From assembly GCA_937998875.1 (NCBI GenBank), contig CALLBO010000021.1, forward strand, positions 40,639 through 104,638: DNA of 64,000 bases, written 5' to 3'. The notes under the pieces were generated by a model that saw only the letters and a program-made list of their open reading frames with translations, had not been told where the DNA came from and made no database searches. This document shows positions 42,999-52,532 of this stretch, in pieces; position 1 is the first letter of the stretch; each line of letters begins with the position of its first letter. A program made the translations under genes and the position numbers. The stretch comes from an uncultured Granulosicoccaceae bacterium (GTDB lineage Bacteria > Pseudomonadota > Gammaproteobacteria > Granulosicoccales > Granulosicoccaceae).

Positions 42999-45071
42999 AT
43001 GGCGCGTGATGCCCGCTACGATGTACTGTTTGAGCCGATGCCAATCGGTCCGGTAACTGCGAAAAACCGTTTCTATCAGGTGCCGCATTGCAATGGCGGC
43101 GGCTATCGTGATCCGTCTGCTGCGGCCCAAATGCGATCCATCAAGGCCGAGGGTGGCTGGGGTGTTATTTTCACCGAGCAGTGTGAGATTCACCCAAGCT
43201 CTGAGATCACGCCCTATATTGAGCTGCGACTGTGGGAAGATAAAGATATACCACAGCTCGCGTTGATGGCAGAGAAGTCTAAACAGAATGGCGCACTGGC
43301 AGGGATCGAACTTGCCTACTCGGGAATCAATGGCCCGAACCTGTATACGCGTGAGGTGCCACTGGCACCAACAGCGTTGCCGATACGCACGTTTACCAAT
43401 GATCCGGTTCAGGCCCGTGCGATGACACGTGAGGATATAAAAGATTGCCGTCGATGGTTTATTAATGCATTCAAACGTGCAAAGACTGCAGGCTTTGATC
43501 TGATCTGTTTATATGGCGCGCATGGCTTTGGTGTGTTTCAACATTTTTTATCACCTGCGACTAATCAGCGCACTGATGAATATGGTGGCAGCCTCGAAAA
43601 CCGTTCCCGGTTTATCCGTGAAGTAATCAGTGATGCAAAAGACACGGTTGGGGATTCTATGGGTATTACCTTGCGCGTCTCACTTGAAGAGATTGGTGGT
43701 CCTGGATTTTCGAATGCGGAAGTACGTGACTTTATAGAGATGCATGGTGATCTGCCTGATCTATGGGATCTTGCGCACGGTACCTGGGAGGACTGTTCCG
43801 GTCCATCAAGGTTTGTTGAGGAAGCAGCGCAGCATGAACTGATAAAAGGCATTAAGGCGTTAACTGGTAAGCCGGTTGTCGGTGTTGGACGCTTTACGTC
43901 ACCGGATGTTATGGTAAAACAGCTCAATTCGGGGACGCTGGATTTTATCGGCTGTGCCCGACCTTCAATTGCCGATCCATTTCTGCCAAAGAAAATTGAA
44001 GAAGGCAGAATCGAAGACATACGTGAGTGTATCGGCTGTAACATCTGCATTAGCGGTGACATGACCATGTCGATCTCACGTTGCACGCAAAACCCGACCT
44101 TTATGGAAGAGTGGCGCAAGGGCTGGCACCCGGAGCAAATACAAAAGAAAGGCAGCAGCGATAATGTGCTGGTTATAGGTGCCGGGCCTGCCGGTCTTGA
44201 GGCAGCAAGGGCGTTGGCTAACCGGGGCTATGATGTAGCTCTTGCAGAGGCAGGGTCTGAACTGGGTGGCAGAGTCGCACGCGAGCGAAAGTTACCCGGG
44301 TTATCTGTCTGGGGGCGAGTGGCGGATTACCGTGAGTATCAGTTAAGCCAGTTACCTAATGTAGAGATCTACCGTGAAAGCGAGCTGGATGCTGAACAGA
44401 TACTGGAGTTTGGATTTCAAAACGTCGCTGTTGCCACGGGTTCCACCTGGCGGCGAGATGGAGTCTCCCGCCAACATGTTATGCCTATGCCTATTGATGA
44501 AGCTATGCCGGTTTACACACCGGATGATCTAATGACAGGTAAAATGCCAGCCGGTAATGTCGTTGTTTATGATGATGATCACTACTATATGGGGGGTGTA
44601 CTTGCGGAGCTGTTGGTTCAAGCCGGCGCAACGGTAACGTTAGTGACACCAGCGGCCTATGTGTCTGAGTGGACAAACAACACACTTGAACAGGCGAGCA
44701 TTCACAAACGACTGGTCGAGTTGGGTGTGAACATTGTGCTCAATCGCGGTGTTACGTCTATTGCATCAGATCATCTAGTCAGCAATTGTGTGTTTTCAGA
44801 TCATGCCACCGAGTTGCAAGCTGATGCTGTAGTAATGGTTGCTTCGCGTATTGGCAAAGACAGTGTCTGGGCTGCACTCAAGAGTCGTGAGTCTGAATGG
44901 CTGGATGCAGGAATCCGATCAGTGAAAGTGTTCGGTGATGCACAGGCACCAGGCCCGATTGCATGGGCAACCTATGCCGGTCATCGATATGCGCGTGAAC
45001 TGGATATGCCTGATATTGGTGATGCATTGTCATTCCGCCGCGAAGTGACAGAACTACAACTTATAACCTGA
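42999..45071 (+). CDS. TMADH / N-methylproline demethylase-like flavoprotein
   Basis: 690 residues with GAGGAA before the ATG. The N-terminal half is an FMN-binding old-yellow-enzyme barrel (about 8-330). NRFYQVPHCNG puts Cys31 where trimethylamine dehydrogenase attaches FMN covalently. A 4Fe-4S set follows, Cys344, 347, 350 and 362 (CIGCNIC..RC). The C-terminal half is an NAD/FAD-type domain (VLVIGAGPAGLEAARA). Relatives demethylate trimethylamine, dimethylglycine-like compounds or N-methylproline (stachydrine breakdown). RidA- and aminotransferase-like genes follow within 15 bp. The substrate is not settled; a methylated amine is likely. Confidence 0.85.
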   Translation: MARDARYDVLFEPMPIGPVTAKNRFYQVPHCNGGGYRDPSAAAQMRSIKAEGGWGVIFTEQCEIHPSSEITPYIELRLWEDKDIPQLALMAEKSKQNGALAGIELAYSGINGPNLYTREVPLAPTALPIRTFTNDPVQARAMTREDIKDCRRWFINAFKRAKTAGFDLICLYGAHGFGVFQHFLSPATNQRTDEYGGSLENRSRFIREVISDAKDTVGDSMGITLRVSLEEIGGPGFSNAEVRDFIEMHGDLPDLWDLAHGTWEDCSGPSRFVEEAAQHELIKGIKALTGKPVVGVGRFTSPDVMVKQLNSGTLDFIGCARPSIADPFLPKKIEEGRIEDIRECIGCNICISGDMTMSISRCTQNPTFMEEWRKGWHPEQIQKKGSSDNVLVIGAGPAGLEAARALANRGYDVALAEAGSELGGRVARERKLPGLSVWGRVADYREYQLSQLPNVEIYRESELDAEQILEFGFQNVAVATGSTWRRDGVSRQHVMPMPIDEAMPVYTPDDLMTGKMPAGNVVVYDDDHYYMGGVLAELLVQAGATVTLVTPAAYVSEWTNNTLEQASIHKRLVELGVNIVLNRGVTSIASDHLVSNCVFSDHATELQADAVVMVASRIGKDSVWAALKSRESEWLDAGIRSVKVFGDAQAPGPIAWATYAGHRYARELDMPDIGDALSFRREVTELQLIT

Positions 45072-45085
45072 TTGCGTGACATAAA

Positions 45086-45499
45086 ATGATCCACAAACGA
45101 ATTCGTCCATTCAATACCAAAGATACCTATCCGGAGCAGAAGCTCGATAATGATCTCTGCCAGGCCGTAGTTGCCGGCAACACGATCTATTTAAGAGGCC
45201 AGTGTCCGCAGAATCTGGATGATGCGGTAAACATCACCAGTAATGACCCGGTTGAACAAACGCACAAGGTCATGCAAAACATAAAGCAGTTAATCGAAGA
45301 GTGCGGCGGTACCATGGAGCATCTCGTCAAGGTAGTCGTGTACATCACCGATGTCAGGCATCGGGAAGCGGTCTATCGCACCATGGGTGAGTATATAAAA
45401 GGTGTTCACCCGGTCTCTACCGGGCTCGTTGTGCAGGCTCTCGCCAGACCGGAGTGGCTGGTAGAAATTGATGCGACTGCCGTATTGACGGATGATTAG
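45086..45499 (+). CDS. RidA/YjgF-family protein
   Basis: 137 residues with the RidA length and pattern; GNTIYLRGQCPQNLDD is typical of the trimeric Rid fold. Rid proteins hydrolyse reactive enamine or imine intermediates to keto acids and ammonia. Its position between a demethylating flavoenzyme and an aminotransferase suggests it clears imines made by one of them. Spacing is 14 bp on one side and 6 bp on the other. Confidence 0.87.
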   Translation: MIHKRIRPFNTKDTYPEQKLDNDLCQAVVAGNTIYLRGQCPQNLDDAVNITSNDPVEQTHKVMQNIKQLIEECGGTMEHLVKVVVYITDVRHREAVYRTMGEYIKGVHPVSTGLVVQALARPEWLVEIDATAVLTDD

Positions 45500-45505
45500 A
45501 ACTAT

Positions 45506-46720
45506 ATGAGTAAACTGATCAAATCAAAAGCGCTGGATCGGGTCGAAGCACCGGCTGCCATATTAATTACCGAACTTGGCAGAAAGCTACGTGCAGAAGG
45601 ACGCAGCATTGTATCGCTCAGTATTGGAGAGCCTGATCTTGGCACCCCTGTGCACATTACAGAAGGTGCGTATCAGGCTGCATTAAAAGGCGAGACGACC
45701 TACTCACCGATTGCAGGCATACCCGAACTGAAGCTTGCAGTTCAGGATAAGTTTAAACGCGATAACCAACTGACTTTTGAAAGTAACGAAGTTACCGTGA
45801 GTGCAGGGGGTAAGCAGGTACTTAACAACGTGCTATACGCAACATTAAATCCCGGTGATGAAGTGGTCATTCCTGCGCCGTTCTGGCTTGCCTATTCTCA
45901 GATGGTCGGTTTATATGAAGGTGTACCGGTAGAGGTTGGCACGTCGGCTGAGTCGGGATTTAAGATCACGCCAGAGGCACTTGATGCTGCGATAACCGAT
46001 AAAACAAAGTGGCTTATGCTAAACAGCCCGGGTAATCCGTCGGGTGCTGTGTATTCTGAGCAGGATCTGGTCGCACTGGCAGCGGTGCTAAAAAATCATC
46101 CGCACGTATGGATTTTGTCTGATGACATGTATGAGCACCTTATATACACCGATGCGGATTTTAAAACCATGGCGCAGGTAGCACCGGAACTACGTGATCG
46201 CACCCTCACAGTTAATGGTGTATCCAAAGCTTATGCGATGACCGGCTGGCGTGTCGGCTTTGCCGGTGGCCCTGAAGAGTTAATCTCGGCAATGGAGATG
46301 GTCCAAAGCCAGACCACCAGTGGTACATCACGAATCAGTCAATGGGCGGCCGTGACAGCGTTGAACGGACCGCAGGATGTGCTGCAGGAAAATCGCGAGA
46401 TTTATCGAAAGCGCCGATCAATTGTTGTGGACGGACTCAATGCAGTTGACGGTATAGACTGTCTTTGGCCGGATGGTGCTTTTTACGCTTATCCTTCCTG
46501 CGCAGCGTTCATTGGTGGTACCACTGGTGAAGGGAGGAAACTCGTTTCGGATGTGGATTTTTCTATGGCGCTGTTGCAGGAAAAGGGAGTCACGACAGTG
46601 CATGGCACAGCATTTGGTCTCAGTCCGCATTTCCGTGTTTCTTATGCGGCGTCCGAAGCTGATCTCAAAGAGGCTGTCGCCAGAATCGCAGACTTTTGCG
46701 GATCAATAGAGCGCCGCTGA
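45506..46720 (+). CDS. Class I aminotransferase (aspartate type)
   Basis: 404 residues. Fold-type I motifs are SIGEPDLGTP (about 38-47), YSPIAGIPELK, NSPGNPSGAVY and the PLP-lysine site VSKAYAMTGWRVG. It transfers amino groups between amino and keto acids. The operon context (TMADH-like, RidA) points to a step in amine or proline-type nitrogen catabolism. The stop at 46720 converges on the M20 hydrolase gene, with an 11-bp gap. Confidence 0.89.
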   Translation: MSKLIKSKALDRVEAPAAILITELGRKLRAEGRSIVSLSIGEPDLGTPVHITEGAYQAALKGETTYSPIAGIPELKLAVQDKFKRDNQLTFESNEVTVSAGGKQVLNNVLYATLNPGDEVVIPAPFWLAYSQMVGLYEGVPVEVGTSAESGFKITPEALDAAITDKTKWLMLNSPGNPSGAVYSEQDLVALAAVLKNHPHVWILSDDMYEHLIYTDADFKTMAQVAPELRDRTLTVNGVSKAYAMTGWRVGFAGGPEELISAMEMVQSQTTSGTSRISQWAAVTALNGPQDVLQENREIYRKRRSIVVDGLNAVDGIDCLWPDGAFYAYPSCAAFIGGTTGEGRKLVSDVDFSMALLQEKGVTTVHGTAFGLSPHFRVSYAASEADLKEAVARIADFCGSIERR

Positions 46721-46730
46721 CGCTCTGCTG

Positions 46731-47900
46731 TTATGCAGGCATCGCTTCTTCAACAAGCTGTACCCAGTAAGAGCAGCCGTGCGGAATTGCCTCATCGTTA
46801 AAGTCGTAATCCGGATGATGCAGTAACGCGGTATCTCCGTTGCCCATAAAGATAAATGCACCGGGTCGGGCGTTTAGCATGTAGGAAAAATCCTCTGCAC
46901 CCATTACCGGAGCTACATTCGTTTCAACGTTGGCGGGCCCAGACACTTTTTGTGCAACACCGGCGGCGAAGTCAGTTTGTGCTTCAGCGTTGACAGAGAC
47001 CGGATAGCCATAGTGATATTCGAATGTCGCTGTAGCGTCCATGGCTTTTGCCGTGTGCTCCACCAGAGTTTCCATTCTAGCTTTAACCATATCGCGAACT
47101 TCGGATGACAGGGTCCGTACGGTGCCTTTTATGGCCACGGACTGCGGGATCACGTTATAAGAAATAGTATCTGTATTGAAAGAAGTCACAGAGACAACTG
47201 CGTTTTCGAGTGGGTCAACATTGCGCGATACAATAGATTGCAGAGACAGCATCAGTTGTGAGGCGATTACTGTTGGATCTATACCCTTATGCGGTGCTGC
47301 TGCATGGCCGCCTTTGCCGGTCACGGTTATATCGAACTGGTCAGCTGCGGCCATCAACGGGCCTGATCTGATTGCAAACTTACCGATATCCATACCCGGC
47401 CAGTTGTGCATTCCATAGACTTCTTTAATATTGAAACGGTCCATCATGCCTTCTTTGACCATTTCATCTCCACCGCCACCACCTTCTTCGGCGGGTTGAA
47501 AGATCACCGCTACGCGCCCGTTAAAGTTTCGCGTTTCGCACAGATATTTTGCGGCTCCCAGGAGCATCGCTGTGTGACCGTCATGTCCGCAGGCGTGCAT
47601 CTTGCCGTCTGTTGTTGATGCGTGCTCGACACCGCTGGTTTCGTGGATGGGCAATGCGTCCATGTCTGCGCGCAGGCCGATGACGTTGTCTGAACTGCTG
47701 TTTTTGCCATTGATGATACCGACGACTCCAGTGCGGCCAATACCTTCTACCACCTCATCGCAACCGAATTCACGCAGCTTGTCTGCAACCACCCCGGCTG
47801 TTCTGTGCACATCAAACAAAAGCTCGGGGTGCTCGTGAAGGTCACGTCGCCATTCGGTGATTTCCGGCAGTAGGTCGGCAAAACGATTAACCAGGGGCAT
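46731..47900 (-). CDS. M20-family amidohydrolase (hippurate hydrolase type)
   Basis: 389 residues. Metal and catalytic motifs are MHACGHDGHTAML (about 104-116), PAEEGGGGGDEM and the GAEDFSYM C-terminal histidine/Asp region. The family removes N-acyl groups from amino acids such as hippurate or acyl-indole conjugates. It converges with the aminotransferase gene, so any link with the amine operon is by location only. Confidence 0.88.
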   Translation of the reverse strand: MPLVNRFADLLPEITEWRRDLHEHPELLFDVHRTAGVVADKLREFGCDEVVEGIGRTGVVGIINGKNSSSDNVIGLRADMDALPIHETSGVEHASTTDGKMHACGHDGHTAMLLGAAKYLCETRNFNGRVAVIFQPAEEGGGGGDEMVKEGMMDRFNIKEVYGMHNWPGMDIGKFAIRSGPLMAAADQFDITVTGKGGHAAAPHKGIDPTVIASQLMLSLQSIVSRNVDPLENAVVSVTSFNTDTISYNVIPQSVAIKGTVRTLSSEVRDMVKARMETLVEHTAKAMDATATFEYHYGYPVSVNAEAQTDFAAGVAQKVSGPANVETNVAPVMGAEDFSYMLNARPGAFIFMGNGDTALLHHPDYDFNDEAIPHGCSYWVQLVEEAMPA

Positions 47901-48094
47901 GTCTGTTACCTGTGATATTGATCAGCCTGCAGCATGCCTTCAGACAAGAAAGACCGCAAGTAGCAAAACATTTAGCGTGGCAACACCAGTAGCTAGCCCT
48001 GCATTTTGTATATCGACAAGCGGTTATGATGCTGTCAGGATTTTTTACGACTATTTTATCAGCAGCATCACTCTGGTGAGAGTTGTAGCATGTG

Positions 48095-48126
48095 CAAAAA
48101 ACAAAGAGCCGGCTACTAAGCCCGGC
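48095..48126 (-). terminator. Rho-independent terminator of the CHRD lipoprotein gene
   Basis: On the minus strand GCCGG..CCGGC forms a 5-bp stem with a 9-nt loop and is followed by TCTTTGTTTTTT. It sits 27 bp past the stop. The fit is good for stem and T-tract, though the stem is short. Confidence 0.6.
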
Positions 48127-48152
48127 GTTTTATCTACACTTTTTGTAAGAAA

Positions 48153-49058
48153 TTATTGCGTAATTTGCCCACGAATAAAGTCTGAACCGTCGGTTTTGTG
48201 CACGTTGAAGTACGCACTGCCCGATGTCACCGATGCAAGATCAGCGGTCGACAGAATACCAACTCTGGTCCAAAGCACACCATCACCTGCATCGTTGACG
48301 AGTGTGACAATTGGTGGACCGTTCTCAGTTGCCGAGCCGGTGTGTATATGCACATTGGTTATCGTCTCGTTATCAACTGGTGCGATATCGATTTCCACCG
48401 CAGCGGCGAAATCACCTGTTAGCTTGTTGAGATTAAAATATGCTCTACCACTTGTCTCCGGAGCGGGATCAGATGGCGGCACATTGCTGGCAGATGACAA
48501 TTGAATAAAACCGGGCACCACGCCTTCGATCAATACAGTGCCATAAGCCACACCGACATCTGCCCTTTCGATCTGAAGGTAGAGGTTGCCAGAGCTTATG
48601 TTATCAGCAATAAATGCCTGCTGTACTGCAGATAAACCAGTCGGGATTGAATAGGTTGGTGCACTTCCGTTTAACGTGAGTCCAAGCTGGCCGTTACCTG
48701 CTGCTGCGATACCTGAGTACAGGCCGACGGACGACACCGGGACACCATCAGCAATAGTGACATCACCGGTCAAAGTATCGTTGAGCCATTTCAGCTTTGC
48801 AGTACCCGAATCACCTATGTTTACAATGTTCAGGTCACCTTCTGTTGGGCCGCTACCGGTTTCGCTACCGGTTTCGTTACCGGTTTCGTTACCGGTTTCG
48901 TTATCGGTTTCGTTATCGGTTTCACTGCCGGTTTCAGTACTATTGATCACTGGAGGATCGCCATCGCTGCCACATCCTCCAAGAAACGCCAGACTCATGA
49001 ACGGCAGTACTAAAAATAGTGGCAGCCACTTATGATTGATCGGTGTACCTATCTTCAT
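48153..49058 (-). CDS. CHRD-domain lipoprotein with a tetrapeptide linker
   Basis: 301 residues. The lipobox is LGGC (Cys29). A linker of seven ETGN/ETDN/ETGS tetrapeptides (residues 42-69) follows. The rest holds CHRD-type domains; YFNLNKLTGDFAAAVEI, VHIHTG and an ISGxI-like end (FIRGQIT) are typical CHRD landmarks. CHRD repeats derive from chordin and occur in bacterial surface proteins of unknown role. It is probably outer-membrane anchored, with the linker spacing the domains from the membrane. Confidence 0.8.
   Translation of the reverse strand: MKIGTPINHKWLPLFLVLPFMSLAFLGGCGSDGDPPVINSTETGSETDNETDNETGNETGNETGSETGSGPTEGDLNIVNIGDSGTAKLKWLNDTLTGDVTIADGVPVSSVGLYSGIAAAGNGQLGLTLNGSAPTYSIPTGLSAVQQAFIADNISSGNLYLQIERADVGVAYGTVLIEGVVPGFIQLSSASNVPPSDPAPETSGRAYFNLNKLTGDFAAAVEIDIAPVDNETITNVHIHTGSATENGPPIVTLVNDAGDGVLWTRVGILSTADLASVTSGSAYFNVHKTDGSDFIRGQITQ
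48852..48935 (-). repeat. Seven tandem 12-bp coding repeats
   Basis: The unit encodes Glu-Thr-(Gly/Asp)-(Asn/Ser); on the plus strand it reads TACCGGTTTCGT with small changes. Adjacent near-identical 12-mers favour replication slippage, so length may vary between strains. Confidence 0.85.
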
Positions 49059-49587
49059 TGAATGTTTCCGTAGGTTGGTTTATTAGTAAGTACTGCCTAT
49101 TAGCGCACTGTTAGAATCCGGTGTGCTTGGAGGCTGATTGAGTTTCACTGCTACCAAAGTTGTTTAACAAATTGGATGCACAAAGGGCACGCTAACTTAC
49201 TTTTTGCCAGTGCTACCGTGTAGCTGCTGCAATAGCCCGGCACGGGAAGATGGTACCTTATTGGATCAGTAGCCTCCTAATGGTCAACAAGTCTTTTAGA
49301 TTGCATCTCGGTAAATCCGAGATCCGTTGCATGCAGAGAGCACGAGGAGGCGTGTGAGCCTCACATGTTGTGAGACGGTTGCAAGGTGATTCAGATCAGA
49401 TGGACACTTGGAGAGGTGTAACATTCGATCAAGACTCAAGCATCGTTCTAAATAAATTGACAGTTGTATTGTAGTTTGCCGATTTTTTCACCTCACAGGG
49501 CTGCAAATTTATTCATGGCAATGACAAGTTGCGTGGATCCGGTTAGCATCTTCCCATATAGTTTATGTGTATTAGCGGAGAGATGAA
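49059..49587. other. Intergenic region upstream of the second enolase-superfamily gene
   Basis: 529 bp with no gene I can support. It contains a small perfect inverted repeat, TGTGAGCCTCACA (49353-49365), whose half-sites resemble CRP half-sites but with 3 bp spacing rather than 6, so I do not call it a CRP site. It should hold the promoters of both divergent neighbours. Confidence 0.5.
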
Positions 49588-50703
49588 ATGGCCAGGATAG
49601 TACGCGCTGAGGTATTCATGGTTGACTTGAAACCTAAGGTCAAACGCACCGATGCCATCCAGTCATTTGATAGTCAGCAAACTCCTATCGTCAGACTGAC
49701 AGATGCTGATGGAATTAGGGGCACCGGCTACACGTATACTATCGGTCAGGGTGGGGAGGCGATAATGTCGTTGCTCCAGCAGACGTTAGTGCCGGCTTTG
49801 ATCGGTGCTGATGCCGATAACATCGAACGAATCTGGCGCAATCTGTTGTTTTCAACTCATGCAACGAGTGTCGGTGCTATTACTTCTTTGTCGCTCGCCG
49901 CCATTGACATCGCGTTATGGGATTTAAAGTGTCGTCGCGCAGACTTACCATTGTATCAGGCACTGGGAGGAGCAAAGGATCGTATCCCGTTGTACACCAC
50001 CGAAGGAGGCTGGCTGCATTTAACGACTGATGAGCTGGTTTCAGATGCGGTGGCTGCCAAAGCGCAGGGATTCAGTGGCTCGAAAGTAAAAATCGGTAAG
50101 TCACGTTTAGCAGAGGATCGGGATCGACTAATGGCGGTCAGGGATTCTGTGGGTGATGACTATGAAATTATGGTGGATGCCAATCAGGGCTTTCGTTTGT
50201 CAGAGGCGATCCGGCGATCTAAAATGCTTGCGTGCGTGAACATCGCCTGGTTTGAAGAGCCTATGCCTGCTGATGATGTATCTGCACATGCACAGCTGGC
50301 GCAACACAGCCATGTACCGATTGCCGTGGGCGAAAGTCTCTATTCGATCTCGCAGTTTAAGGACTACCTGCATGCCGGTGCGGCTTCAATAGTGCAGGTC
50401 GATGTGGCCAGAATAGGCGGCATTACTCCGTGGATGAAGGTTGCGCATATGGCAGAGGCATATAACGTGTCTGTTTGTCCGCATTTCTTGATGGAGTTGC
50501 ATGTCAGTCTGGTTTGTGCGGTTAACAATACACCGTGGCTCGAGTATATTCCGCAGCTTGATGACATTACGACTAAAGGCATCCGGGTAGAGAACGGCTA
50601 TGCCATGCCATCGGATAGTTCAGGCCTTGGCATTAGTTGGGACGATGATAAACTTGCCCGGCTTACGCTGCCTGATCTGTCATTTTCTATATCAGCGGAT
50701 TAA
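49588..50703 (+). CDS. Mandelate-racemase-group enolase-superfamily enzyme
   Basis: 371 residues. KxK is Lys166/Lys168 (SKVKIGK), metal ligands are Asp197 (VDANQG), Glu223 (FEEP) and Glu249 (GES), and the dyad is Asp272 and His299 (CPHFLMELH). These catalytic positions are complete. The ending WLEYIPQLDDIT is frequent in racemases, dehydratases and lactone cycloisomerases of this subgroup. The gene stands alone, so the reaction and substrate are open. It is clearly different from the dehydratase at 19010. Confidence 0.86.
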   Translation: MARIVRAEVFMVDLKPKVKRTDAIQSFDSQQTPIVRLTDADGIRGTGYTYTIGQGGEAIMSLLQQTLVPALIGADADNIERIWRNLLFSTHATSVGAITSLSLAAIDIALWDLKCRRADLPLYQALGGAKDRIPLYTTEGGWLHLTTDELVSDAVAAKAQGFSGSKVKIGKSRLAEDRDRLMAVRDSVGDDYEIMVDANQGFRLSEAIRRSKMLACVNIAWFEEPMPADDVSAHAQLAQHSHVPIAVGESLYSISQFKDYLHAGAASIVQVDVARIGGITPWMKVAHMAEAYNVSVCPHFLMELHVSLVCAVNNTPWLEYIPQLDDITTKGIRVENGYAMPSDSSGLGISWDDDKLARLTLPDLSFSISAD

Positions 50704-50714
50704 GAGTGTCGTTG

Positions 50715-52532
50715 TTACGCAACAACCGTTTGATCGGATAGTTGGCCAGTTAGTTGATTAGCGCTGTTAGTCATCGCTTCGCTAATACAAATTTGTGCAA
50801 AGGTGCAAGGACGACCAACGTGGTACCCTTGGAGTACATCGCATGTCGCGTCGCTTAAAAAGCTCGCCTGTTGTGGTGTTTCAACGCCCTCTGCAACCAC
50901 TTCAATACCCAAATCATGCGCCACTGCAATTATCGCTTTTGCGATAGTGGCATTGTTTACATTGCCTGGAACATCATGCACGAAACTGCGGTCGATTTTC
51001 ACGCGGGTAACCGGCAGTTGTTGAAGTCGGCTGAACGAAGAGTAACCGGTGCCAAAATCGTCTATCGCCAGATCGACACCAGCGTCGCGTAAGTCTTGTA
51101 GTATTTTCAAGCTATGATCAGCGTTTTCTAAAAGTGCCGACTCGGTCAATTCCAGCTCAATGGCATTGGCAGGAACCCCGGTGTTCTCCAGAATTGCCGA
51201 GATTTTATCTTTCAGGTCACCTTTTACAAGCTGTTTGGCTGACACATTGATACTGAATTTGATGTTGTTGTTGGTTCTTCTCAGTTGTATTAGTTTTCTA
51301 CACGCCTCTTCCAATATCCATTCCCCAACCGGATCAATCAAACCGGTATCTTCGATGATTCCGATAAATGAATCCGGTCCGATAACGCCGTCTTGTGGAT
51401 GATTCCAGCGCAGCAGGACTTCGTAACCGCTTACGCTATTCGTTCGCAAATCGAGCTGTGGTTGATAGTAGAGTTCAAACTGAGATTCGCTCAGCGCTAT
51501 GCGTAGGTCGCGTTCCAGCTCAAAGCGCTGCGTCAGGCGTGTATTGAGTGCGGACGTATAAAATTGGATGAGATTTCTACCGCGATGCTTTGCGTCATTC
51601 ATTGCGGCATCTGCGTAGCTGAGCAGTTTTTTTGAGTTATCTGTGTGATCCGGGTAGACACTTATGCCGATACTCGCTGACAGGTGAACATCATACGTCG
51701 CTGAGAAGTACCGCTTCTCTAACGTTTTGCTGACTTTTTCTGCAATTCGGGCCACTTCTGCCACACCGGATATGCCCTTTAGAATAATTGCGAATTCATC
51801 TCCACCGAGCCTGCCTACGGTATCTGCTTCACTAACGGTAGATAGCAATCGACTGGCAACTTCACGTAATAATTGATCACCAATCTGGTGGCCTAGCGGG
51901 TCATTGACCTGCTTGAATTGATCAAGATCAAGCAACAGCAAAGCGACTTTTTCGTTGGGCGAGGCAGTCACTGCCGACTGAAGCTGTTCGATCAAACCGC
52001 AACGATTCGGCAGTCGGGTAAGTGGATCATGGTTGGCGACGTGTTGTAAGCCGTCCCGCGCAATTCGCAAATTGTTTTGCGTCGCGTGATGCTCACTTAG
52101 ATCCAGCATCGCTACGTGAAAACGGTAATCTTTATTGTTTGAGGGGTTGACAGTGGTCACATGCAACATCACAGGTACCTCGCGGTTCTGAATCTTCAGT
52201 GATGTGCTTACAGTACAATCTCCAGTCACCGTGGTACCGGAGATAGAATCTGATACATGAATTCTGTCATCCGATCTTATTTTTGAGATGAATGGTGTGA
52301 GTGTCAGATCCTTTGTTGCGCAGCGCAACAACATTGCCCCCACGGGGTTTACTTCAATAATTCGGTATTCGCAGTCGAGTGTAAAATGGCCTATCGGGGC
52401 TGCATCCAGCAATGCCTTGTATCTGGCATTTTCAGCGCGTAGTTGATCGAGTTCCCGGGTTTTCAACAGCGCAGGTTTAGACCGTAAAATCCGACTCAGA
52501 GAGAAGGAATCGGCAAAATGGCGGAGTTTCAT
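50715..52532 (-). CDS. PAS-GGDEF-EAL cyclic-di-GMP protein
   Basis: 605 residues, no membrane segment. A PAS domain spans about 36-150. The GGDEF domain has an intact RLGGDEFAII (243-247) and DQFKQVND. The EAL domain has EVLLRW (371-376, Val in place of Ala), NVSAKQL, ELTESALLEN, DDFGTGYSSF and VAEGVET, so the phosphodiesterase residues look complete. It could make and break cyclic-di-GMP; the net activity cannot be decided. It would report a cytoplasmic PAS signal to motility or biofilm control. Confidence 0.92.
   Translation of the reverse strand: MKLRHFADSFSLSRILRSKPALLKTRELDQLRAENARYKALLDAAPIGHFTLDCEYRIIEVNPVGAMLLRCATKDLTLTPFISKIRSDDRIHVSDSISGTTVTGDCTVSTSLKIQNREVPVMLHVTTVNPSNNKDYRFHVAMLDLSEHHATQNNLRIARDGLQHVANHDPLTRLPNRCGLIEQLQSAVTASPNEKVALLLLDLDQFKQVNDPLGHQIGDQLLREVASRLLSTVSEADTVGRLGGDEFAIILKGISGVAEVARIAEKVSKTLEKRYFSATYDVHLSASIGISVYPDHTDNSKKLLSYADAAMNDAKHRGRNLIQFYTSALNTRLTQRFELERDLRIALSESQFELYYQPQLDLRTNSVSGYEVLLRWNHPQDGVIGPDSFIGIIEDTGLIDPVGEWILEEACRKLIQLRRTNNNIKFSINVSAKQLVKGDLKDKISAILENTGVPANAIELELTESALLENADHSLKILQDLRDAGVDLAIDDFGTGYSSFSRLQQLPVTRVKIDRSFVHDVPGNVNNATIAKAIIAVAHDLGIEVVAEGVETPQQASFLSDATCDVLQGYHVGRPCTFAQICISEAMTNSANQLTGQLSDQTVVA

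Noticed and set aside
49353..49365. CRP-binding site upstream of the second enolase-superfamily gene
   Set aside because: The half-sites TGTGA and TCACA are separated by 3 bp, not 6.
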